A stretch of DNA of 34,224 bases from contig NZ_REBN01000233.1 of assembly GCF_007692705.1 (NCBI RefSeq), positions 1 through 34,224 on the forward strand, written 5' to 3'. Made by a program: the position numbers and the translations under genes. Positions within the stretch are counted from its first letter, which is position 1, and each line of letters starts with the position of its first letter. The stretch is from Mongoliibacter sp. (GTDB taxonomy: Bacteria; Bacteroidota; Bacteroidia; Cytophagales; Cyclobacteriaceae). Of the stretch, positions 28,682-34,224 are shown piece by piece. The notes under the pieces were generated by a model. That model worked only from the letters and a program-made list of their open reading frames with translations, was not told where the DNA came from and did not search any database.

Positions 28682-28736
28682 AAGTATTTTTTTAAGAAAA
28701 ATGCCATAAGGATGATGAAATTGAAAAATGTAAACG

Positions 28737-28766
28737 AAAGCGATCACCAATCTGGGTGGTCGCTTT
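28737..28766 (+). terminator. Terminator of the hexosaminidase gene
   Basis: AAAGCGATCACC and GGTGGTCGCTTT pair over 12 bp with one G:T position, followed by TT, CA and TTTT on the plus strand. It lies 56 bases after the stop codon. Confidence 0.8.
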
Positions 28767-28891
28767 TTCATTTTAGACCTATCTTATTGGAAAGGTTTGT
28801 ACCATTGAGTTTGTTAAAATGACTTATTTATATCGCGAGCTTGTCTTTTCAAAAAAATGCCTTTAATATGGCTTTTTAATAGATAAAATTA

Positions 28892-30244
28892 ATGGGAGAT
28901 TTTATAGTAAGTTTCAGTAATTGGATTTGGGATACCCCTATGCTTATCTTGTTGATGGGTGGAGGTTTTGTTCTTTTTGCTTATTCAGGATTTTTGCCAT
29001 TTCGTCGCCTTGGTCATGCTATTACCTTGGTGAGTGGAAAATATGATGACGATAAGCTTCCTGGTCAGATCAGTTCGCGCCAAGCGCTTTCAGCAGCAAT
29101 TGCTGCAACGGTAGGTTTAGGAAACATCAGTGGAGTGGCGATTGCCATCAACATGGGTGGTCCAGGGGCAATTTTTTGGATGTGGATGTCTGCATTTGTA
29201 GGTATGGCCACCAAATATTTCTCCTGTAGCCTATCTATCATGTACAGGGGAAAGGATGATACTGGTGAAGTTCAGGGTGGACCTATGTATGTAATAGAGG
29301 AGGGGATGGGTAAAAAATGGAAGCCATTAGCTGTTTTATTCTCTGTTGCCGGAGTTTTGGGACTACTTGCGATTTTTCAAGCCAATCAGCTTACAGCAGT
29401 TTTAAGATCTGTTCTTTTAGTGCCTTATGATTTGGATACAGGAGAAACGACTAAATGGATTTTGGGTATTTCTATGATGTTGATAGTTGCAGTAGTGATA
29501 TTGGGTGGAATAAAGAGAATTGCCTTGGTAGCTTCAAGGTTGGTGCCGTTTATGGTTGCTCTATATTTTGTAACTGTTCTTATCATCATGTTCCAGTATA
29601 TTGGAGCAGTACCGGATATGCTGTGGTTGATTGTTAAAGACGCCTTTACCGGAGAAGCAGCCATGGGAGGTGCTATAGGAGCAGTGATAGTGATCGGAGC
29701 AAGGCGAGCAGCATTCTCAAACGAAGCAGGTATTGGTACAGCGCCTATGGTTCATGGAGCGTCCAAAAATAATGAACCCGTAAGGGAAGGATTGATTGCC
29801 ATGTTGGGTCCCTTCATTGATACGGTTGTAGTTTGTACACTTACAGCTTTGGTGATATTACTGACGGGTGTATGGGAGTCCACAGAAAATGATGGTGTTA
29901 GGCTTACTTTATCAGCTTTCGAAATGGCGTTACCAGGATTTGGAAAATACCTTTTGATGATGGCTGTACTTGTTTTTGCCCTATCCACCATGTTTACGTA
30001 TTCCTATTACGGGCACAAGTGTTTTATCTATCTCTTTGGAACAAAAAAAGCTGCGTACTATAACTATTTCTACTTGGTAACTATTGTGGCAGGGGCAGTA
30101 GTTTCTTTGGAAGTAGTTGTGAGCTTTATAGATGGAATGTATGCCATCATGGCGATTCCAACTATGATTTCCACCATTTATTTGGCTCCAAAAGTCAAGG
30201 CAGCTACGATAGATTATTTTGAAAGAATGAAAGTCAAAGCATGA
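28892..30244 (+). CDS. Sodium:alanine/glycine symporter (AGCS family)
   Basis: This is a 450-residue membrane protein with about 10-11 helices and a LeuT-like fold. The family signature is clear: GGPGAIFWMWMSAFVG at 89-104, preceded by AAIAATVGLGNISGVAIAI and followed by GEVQGGPMYVIEEGMGKKW. A later loop has RRAAFSNEAGIGTAPMVHGA, also typical. It imports small neutral amino acids such as alanine or glycine with sodium. It is followed after 4 bases by the glycerate kinase gene, so they are almost certainly one operon. Its upstream spacer contains a TTATATCGCGA motif also found at 10923. The exact amino acid is inferred from the family. Confidence 0.92.
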   Translation: MGDFIVSFSNWIWDTPMLILLMGGGFVLFAYSGFLPFRRLGHAITLVSGKYDDDKLPGQISSRQALSAAIAATVGLGNISGVAIAINMGGPGAIFWMWMSAFVGMATKYFSCSLSIMYRGKDDTGEVQGGPMYVIEEGMGKKWKPLAVLFSVAGVLGLLAIFQANQLTAVLRSVLLVPYDLDTGETTKWILGISMMLIVAVVILGGIKRIALVASRLVPFMVALYFVTVLIIMFQYIGAVPDMLWLIVKDAFTGEAAMGGAIGAVIVIGARRAAFSNEAGIGTAPMVHGASKNNEPVREGLIAMLGPFIDTVVVCTLTALVILLTGVWESTENDGVRLTLSAFEMALPGFGKYLLMMAVLVFALSTMFTYSYYGHKCFIYLFGTKKAAYYNYFYLVTIVAGAVVSLEVVVSFIDGMYAIMAIPTMISTIYLAPKVKAATIDYFERMKVKA

Positions 30245-30248
30245 TATT

Positions 30249-31349
30249 ATGAATGTCCTTATCGCTCCAAATGCATTTAAAGGAACTATAGAGGCAGAAG
30301 ATGCCGCTGAGTTAATTGCAAATGCGATAAAGACAAATTACCCAAAAGCAGTTTTAAGCCTTTCTCCAATTGCTGATGGGGGAGATGGGACTTGTTACCT
30401 TTTGGGCAAGTCTTTGAGATTGAAGCAATACTTCAAAACCTGTCTTGATGCCTTGGGAAGGCCGACTAAAGGATACTATTTTCTTACAGAGGATAAAAGA
30501 ACTGCGTATTTGGATGTTTCCACAGTTTCGGGAATCAAAGATTTAAAAGATTACGAAAGAAACCCCTGGGTTTCCACCACTTTCGGAACTGGAGAGCTGA
30601 TCCTTGGGGCTATTGAAAATGGAGCTACTCATATTGTTTTGGGCTTGGGAGGTTCTGCTACGGTAGATCTCGGTCTTGGCATTTTGGGAGCTTTAGGATA
30701 CGTATTTTTAGATAAAAGTGGGAGGCAACTTTCCTTTTTTTCGGACAACTTCTTGAAAGAAGTAGCTCATATCCAAAAACCAATCAAAAAATATGACGTT
30801 CATTTCACCTTTCTTTGTGATGTAGAAAACACTTTTTACGGGGAGAAAGGAGCGGTGCCTGTTTTTGGTCCCCAAAAAGGGCTCTTGCCCGTAGAAATTG
30901 AATTATTTGAAAGCTTATTAACAAGATTAGCAAAACTTTTTTCTGAAAAGACAGGGAAAAAAATTGAGGATAAGGATGGTTTTGGTGCTGCAGGTGGGAT
31001 TGCTTTTGGGCTTTCCTTTTTTTTTCCGATTCAAATTGAAAGGGGAGCAGATTGGTTTTTTAGGCAAGTGGGAATAGATGAAAAAGTGAAATGGGCTGAT
31101 TTCATTTTGACAGGTGAGGGGAGGTATGATGCACAATCAGAAGGAGGGAAGGGTAGTTATGAATTATTGCAAATGGCTAAAAAATATGGGAAGAAATGTG
31201 TCCTCATTACTTCAGGAAATGAAGCATTGGACGCAGATTTTGACAGAATTTTGATTTTACCGGAGCTTGACTTTAGTAATGATAACTTTCAACAAATTGC
31301 CAGACAAAACCTGATTGAAACCATATTGAACTTGGATTTTAAGCGTTGA
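30249..31349 (+). CDS. glxK: Glycerate 2-kinase family protein
   Basis: The 366-residue enzyme of the GarK/GlxK family phosphorylates D-glycerate with ATP, giving 2-phosphoglycerate in characterised members. Marks include MNVLIAPNAFKGTIEAEDAA at the start, SPIADGGDGTCYLL, THIVLGLGGSATVDLGLGIL near 130, DGFGAAGGIAFGLSFFF near 240, and ADFILTGEGRYDAQSEGGKG near 285. The length is close to E. coli GlxK (381). It is tightly linked to the amino-acid symporter, and together they suggest glycine or serine carbon entering glycolysis through glyoxylate or hydroxypyruvate and glycerate, which is inference. The gene ends only 3 bases from the stop of the convergent acyl-CoA dehydrogenase gene. Confidence 0.92.
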   Translation: MNVLIAPNAFKGTIEAEDAAELIANAIKTNYPKAVLSLSPIADGGDGTCYLLGKSLRLKQYFKTCLDALGRPTKGYYFLTEDKRTAYLDVSTVSGIKDLKDYERNPWVSTTFGTGELILGAIENGATHIVLGLGGSATVDLGLGILGALGYVFLDKSGRQLSFFSDNFLKEVAHIQKPIKKYDVHFTFLCDVENTFYGEKGAVPVFGPQKGLLPVEIELFESLLTRLAKLFSEKTGKKIEDKDGFGAAGGIAFGLSFFFPIQIERGADWFFRQVGIDEKVKWADFILTGEGRYDAQSEGGKGSYELLQMAKKYGKKCVLITSGNEALDADFDRILILPELDFSNDNFQQIARQNLIETILNLDFKR

Positions 31350-31352
31350 TTA

Positions 31353-33131
31353 TCAGAACCATTCATTTTTCATATCTATTGTTAGTTGATCTTCTGACAT
31401 CAACCTTTTCGATATCCCTTCTACTTTTATAAGCTCATACTCAAAAAAGTACCTGAGGCACATTAGTTTGCCTTGATAGTAATTTGAGGAACCTTTATTC
31501 TCATCTAAGGCTTTTTGGGCTATTATGCCTTGTTTTAACCATTGCCAGGATATCACAAGAATTCCAAGCATTTCTAGAAATAATGTTGCATCAGCTAAAT
31601 AAGCTTCAGGATTCTCTGAGGCTTTATTGAAAAGAATTCCAAATGTTTTTTGGGCTATTGTCAAGTTCAATGCCAATGACTTCCCCCTTTCTTCGATAGA
31701 AGGCATTTTAGCCGCTATTTTTATTGTTTCATTAATTTCTGATAACAATAATTTCAAAGCTTTCCCTTCTTTTAAAAGCACTTTTCTTCCCAAGAGATCC
31801 ATTCCATGGATACCTGTTGTCCCTTCATGTATGGGGTGTATTCTGGCCTCCCTGTAGTACTGTTCTACTGGAAAATCTGTTGTATAACCTGCGCCTCCTA
31901 GTACTTGGACAGCTGACGAAGTTGTCAAGCATGCCATTTCTGAAGGGTAAGATTTCGCTATAGGGGTCAGAAGGTCCAAAAGTAGGGTTAAGTCTTCTTT
32001 CTCATTCTGATTAGTGACGTGTATGAGATCACTTAGTTTGGCACAGTATATCAGGAGTGATAAGGCTCCCTCTGTAACAGACTTTTGGAAAAGCAACATT
32101 CTTTTGACATCTGCATGCTCAATAATTGGTACTTGAGGTAGTGAGGGGTCTTTTTCTATGATTTTTCTACCTTGAGGTCTATCTTTTGCATAAGATAATG
32201 AAGCATAATATGCAGCTGTACCGATGGCGCAGGCATTCATTCCTACACCAACCCTCGCTTCATTCATCATTTGAAACATATAAGAAAGTCCTTTATTTGC
32301 TTCGCCTACCAAAAAGCCTTCGCAAGAATCATCTGTACCCATCATCAGGTGTGCAATAGGAGCTCCTTTGTAACCCATTTTATGATAAATTCCTTGGGTA
32401 AGTACATCATTTGATTCTCCTGTAGTGATAGATTTTTGGGGCACTACAAATAAAGAAATCCCCTTGGTGCCAAGTGGGGCTCCATCTATGCGTACCAGCA
32501 TCAGATGAATGATGTTTTCACAGGCGTCATGGTCACCACAAGAGATATAAATCTTCTGTCCTTTTATTTTATAAACACCTTGTTTTTCAGTAGGAAAAGC
32601 AGAAGTACTTAAATCAGAGAGTGAACTTCCAGCATCAGGTTCTGTCAAGGCCATTGTGCCTTGCCATTTACCATTGTACATGTTGGGTGTGAATCTATCA
32701 ATCAGCTCTTGGCTGCCAAAGGTTCTGATTAAGTTTGCAGCTCCTGTAGTCAAAAATGGAAAAACAGAAGCGGAATAATTTGATGCTTGGAAAATAAATC
32801 CTGCTGCTTGATGAACTACATTGGGCAATTGTTGGCCTCCCTCTTCATAGGAGAAAGTAGCGTTGATCCACCCATCTTCTCCGAATTGGCGAATAATTCG
32901 TTTCATGCCTTCATGAATCCTGATCTGACCATTTACCAATTGAGGTTCTTTCCTGTCCATTTCTGTCAGTAATGGATAAAGATGGTTTTCCGCAATTTTT
33001 TCAGCAGCATCAAGGACAAATTCAAAAGTCTCCTTATTATGGTCTTTAAAATAGGAGTACTTCGTTAGGTCAAGAATTTGATGGTTTTCAAATAGCTGAA
33101 AGTGCAAGTCACGTTTGGAGAAAAAGGTCAT
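31353..33131 (-). CDS. Acyl-CoA dehydrogenase, long type with C-terminal extension
   Basis: This flavin enzyme introduces a trans-2 double bond in acyl-CoA. At 592 residues it is about 200 longer than classical members and resembles the DmdC/AcdC group with an extra C-terminal helical domain. Visible features are the N-terminal helical domain (1-160), FAD-contacting MALTEPDAGSSLSDLSTSAF, the beta domain through GDHDACENIIHLML, VGVGMNACAIGTAAYYASLS, and the active-site segment QVLGGAGYTTDFPVEQYYRE then ARIHPIHEGTTGI, where Glu436 is the likely catalytic base. The C-terminal extension begins near 460. It stands alone, convergent with glxK. Chain-length or substrate preference is unknown; a DMSP-type role should not be assumed. 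Confidence 0.9.
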   Translation of the reverse strand: MTFFSKRDLHFQLFENHQILDLTKYSYFKDHNKETFEFVLDAAEKIAENHLYPLLTEMDRKEPQLVNGQIRIHEGMKRIIRQFGEDGWINATFSYEEGGQQLPNVVHQAAGFIFQASNYSASVFPFLTTGAANLIRTFGSQELIDRFTPNMYNGKWQGTMALTEPDAGSSLSDLSTSAFPTEKQGVYKIKGQKIYISCGDHDACENIIHLMLVRIDGAPLGTKGISLFVVPQKSITTGESNDVLTQGIYHKMGYKGAPIAHLMMGTDDSCEGFLVGEANKGLSYMFQMMNEARVGVGMNACAIGTAAYYASLSYAKDRPQGRKIIEKDPSLPQVPIIEHADVKRMLLFQKSVTEGALSLLIYCAKLSDLIHVTNQNEKEDLTLLLDLLTPIAKSYPSEMACLTTSSAVQVLGGAGYTTDFPVEQYYREARIHPIHEGTTGIHGMDLLGRKVLLKEGKALKLLLSEINETIKIAAKMPSIEERGKSLALNLTIAQKTFGILFNKASENPEAYLADATLFLEMLGILVISWQWLKQGIIAQKALDENKGSSNYYQGKLMCLRYFFEYELIKVEGISKRLMSEDQLTIDMKNEWF

Positions 33132-33352
33132 TTTGGGAATTTTTGAATCGAAAGGAAGATATCAAAGAGAAATAGGAAAACAAAGAGAAGTCAAGATAAA
33201 GTATCGTAAAAAAAGCTACCTGAAAAAAACAATAGGTTTTTGTTAAAAATTAAGAGTCAAGATTACTATAACCATTTGTAGGTCAAACAAATAAAATAAA
33301 ATCTGGTTTATATTTTCCCTTAATCATTTCTTTAATTTGATATTCCGATCAC

Positions 33353-33562
33353 ATGCTTGATTACATACTTGCTCATCCACTTTATATTCCATTTCTAATC
33401 CTTAATATTTTTATAATCTACAAAGTAATCAAAATATATGTTTGTGAGGATCAGGGTAACAACGATGATGATGATGGAGGTATTCCCGATAATGACGATC
33501 CTGTATTGGATTTACCTCCTGGTGTAGGATCTCCGAAAAAAATTGCAAGTTTAAAAGATTAA
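33353..33562 (+). CDS. Small membrane protein with acidic tail, 69 residues
   Basis: I do not recognise a named family. The ATG-initiated protein has one membrane helix (about 10-30, LYIPFLILNIFIIYKVIKIYV), then a strongly acidic segment CEDQGNNDDDDGGIPDNDDP and a proline/glycine-rich end (VLDLPPGVGSPKK). The clean hydrophobic-acidic division and good reading frame suggest a real gene. Flanking spacers are 221 bases upstream, where nothing else is visible, and about 65 downstream to the GIY-YIG fragment. A weak palindrome AAAGGCCTTT at 33595-33604 may terminate it. It could be a small regulatory or cation-binding membrane protein; that is speculation. Confidence 0.55.
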   Translation: MLDYILAHPLYIPFLILNIFIIYKVIKIYVCEDQGNNDDDDGGIPDNDDPVLDLPPGVGSPKKIASLKD

Positions 33563-33629
33563 CAAGAGTGAATTACATCCTGAATCCAGACTTTAAAGGC
33601 CTTTTATTATAAATTTTAATTGATAGACA

Positions 33630-33746
33630 TCAATCCATTATTTTATTGACATGGTTTTCAAGTCTTTGGCTTGGGTCAAGGGTAGTTATTCCAGAATAGA
33701 AACGTCCAAGTTTTTGGCTATGTAGAATATAAAAATATGCATCCAT
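33630..33746 (-). pseudogene. Truncated GIY-YIG gene fragment
   Basis: This fragment is identical over its first 36 codons to the intact GIY-YIG gene upstream on the same strand. It then leaves the duplicated sequence, adds Met-Asp and stops at TGA (33630-33632). It keeps the first tyrosine motif, YSG and Arg28 but lacks the catalytic Glu67, so it cannot be a working nuclease. It comes with its own copy of the upstream terminator, which shows that a unit, not only a gene, was duplicated. Confidence 0.85.
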
Positions 33747-33809
33747 GAATATAAAATAATAAAAAAAGGCCGGAAATTTCTTTCCGGCCTTGTGGGCCCA
33801 CCTGGGCTC
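33639..33809. repeat. Direct repeat, copy 1 (171 bp)
   Basis: It is identical to 34054-34224 at an offset of 415 bases. It contains the start of a GIY-YIG gene, its upstream spacer, a terminator and the sequence GAGCCCAGGTGGGCCCAC (minus strand). The identity suggests a recent duplication or an active element. Confidence 0.95.
33766..33791 (-). terminator. Terminator hairpin within repeat copy 1
   Basis: AAGGCCGGAAA and TTTCCGGCCTT pair perfectly over 11 bp with a TTTC loop. On the minus strand seven T follow. It immediately follows the tRNA-like tail, as a tRNA terminator would. Confidence 0.88.
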
Positions 33810-33867
33810 TGCCGATTTCTATCGGTGCAGGGACCTCCTGCCCCGATAGCTATCGGGGGAGTCAGAA
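33792..33867 (-). other. tRNA 3'-half-like sequence with replaced loops
   Basis: Read on the minus strand, the order is CTGACTC, a perfect palindrome CCCCGATAGCTATCGGGG (33841-33858), CAGGAGGTCCCTG, then CCGATAGAAATCGG (33812-33825), then AGCCCAGGTGGGCCCAC. From memory of tRNA sequences, the first, third and last parts look like the anticodon stem, variable region, T stem and acceptor 3' strand of a tRNA, possibly of the Met-CAU type. The anticodon loop and T loop positions are occupied by the two CCGAT palindromes. It cannot be a working tRNA. The TGA in CTGACTC is the stop codon of the GIY-YIG gene. The tRNA relationship is an inference; the palindromes and repeat structure are seen directly. 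Confidence 0.5.
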
Positions 33868-34161
33868 GCTTTTGAATTTTGATAAAAGCTTTTCTATTAT
33901 CTCAGGGTACATTTTTAAGTTTTGTATGTAAGTAGAAGATTTCATTTTTTTAATATGGATTTCTAATTTTCTTGCTTGTGAAAAATCTTGACATTTTATG
34001 GCAAGGAAAAGATTCCAATCATCAGCTTTTCGAGTAAAGTTGCTATTTCCATATATTTTATTGACATGGTTTTCAAGTCTTTGGCTTGGGTCAAGGGTAG
34101 TTATTCCAGAATAGAAACGTCCAAGTTTTTGGCTATGTAGAATATAAAAATATGCATCCAT
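33862..34161 (-). CDS. GIY-YIG nuclease-domain protein, 99 residues
   Basis: This small single-domain protein resembles the UPF0213/YhbQ type of GIY-YIG nucleases. The first motif is the variant YFYIL (Tyr6), the second FYSGIT (Tyr17, Gly19), followed by QRLENH with Arg28 and His32, and ARKLEIHIKK with the metal-binding Glu67. These are the core catalytic residues of the fold, so activity is plausible. It is preceded by a terminator hairpin (34181-34206) only 20 bases before its ATG and followed directly by a tRNA-like tail that supplies its stop codon. A truncated second copy lies downstream. This context looks like a small selfish or repetitive element next to a tRNA, rather than a DNA-repair gene; that is inference. 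Confidence 0.85.
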   Translation of the reverse strand: MDAYFYILHSQKLGRFYSGITTLDPSQRLENHVNKIYGNSNFTRKADDWNLFLAIKCQDFSQARKLEIHIKKMKSSTYIQNLKMYPEIIEKLLSKFKSF

Positions 34162-34224
34162 GAATATAAAATAATAAAAAAAGGCCGGAAATTTCTTTCC
34201 GGCCTTGTGGGCCCACCTGGGCTC
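34054..34224. repeat. Direct repeat, copy 2 (at least 171 bp, cut by the window end)
   Basis: It matches 33639-33809 base for base and is still matching where the window stops, so the true repeat may be longer. On the minus strand it enters with GAGCCCAGGTGGGCCCAC, which could be the 3' end of a tRNA or of another element copy lying outside the window. Confidence 0.95.
34181..34206 (-). terminator. Terminator hairpin within repeat copy 2
   Basis: This is the same 11-bp stem, TTTC loop and T run as the hairpin at 33766-33791. It probably ends a transcript, perhaps a tRNA, that begins beyond the right edge of the window. Confidence 0.88.

Noticed and set aside
33132-33352. A hidden gene or RNA upstream of the small membrane protein
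   Set aside because: The spacer is A-rich with frequent stops and no clear inverted repeat.
33792-33867. A functional tRNA gene on the minus strand
   Set aside because: No 5' half, no anticodon loop and no T loop are present; only 3'-half-like segments broken by palindromes.

Overview
The window reads as chromosomal DNA of an aerobic, AT-rich Bacteroidota, probably of the Cyclobacteriaceae type (Algoriphagus, Cyclobacterium, Belliella relatives). The evidence is an Oar-like TonB-dependent receptor with a carboxypeptidase-regulatory-like domain, many lipobox lipoproteins, DUF1080 and DUF1684 proteins, a Tat-exported Gfo/Idh/MocA oxidoreductase, weak ribosome-binding sites, and strong intrinsic terminators between convergent genes. 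The lineage is inferred from protein style, not from a marker gene. There is no rRNA operon, intact tRNA, CRISPR array or transposase here.

Layout. 1-1463: the 3' part of 6-phosphofructokinase and a DinB-like protein. 1493-7526: a PQQ-type sugar dehydrogenase divergent from a sulfatase, then a 1044-residue AsmA-like protein. 7574-12571: a leftward block with a small haem-type membrane protein, an RlmI-like rRNA methyltransferase, a sodium/solute symporter, an extragenic repeat cluster and an ABC-F ATPase. 12868-16364: a DUF1080 enzyme, a DUF1684 lipoprotein, and a Crp/Fnr regulator overlapping an alpha/beta hydrolase. 16604-19846: the Oar-like receptor. 19847-20211: a divergent control region with four inverted repeats. 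20212-25338: a tight operon of TetR regulator, ABC exporter subunit, HlyD adaptor and TolC channel. 25402-31349: a Tat-type Gfo/Idh/MocA oxidoreductase, a GH20 hexosaminidase, an alanine-type sodium symporter and glycerate kinase. 31353-33131: a long acyl-CoA dehydrogenase. 33353-33562: a small membrane protein with an acidic tail. 33630-34224: a partly duplicated unit of GIY-YIG gene, terminator and tRNA-like tail, running off the right edge.

How the genes fit together. Many products serve periplasmic or surface breakdown of carbohydrate: sulfatase, GH20, sugar dehydrogenase, DUF1080 (3-keto-sugar family), Gfo/Idh/MocA oxidoreductase, TonB receptor and two sodium-coupled transporters. They are scattered single genes rather than one polysaccharide-utilisation locus, since no SusD is seen. 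The exporter operon is the most system-like locus: a complete inner membrane, periplasm and outer membrane conduit whose ATPase domain keeps Walker A but has lost its signature, Walker B, catalytic Glu and H-switch residues. The two best items for follow-up are that exporter with its palindrome-rich control region, and the GIY-YIG unit at the right end, where the gene's stop codon lies inside a tRNA-like sequence whose loops appear replaced by CCGAT palindromes.
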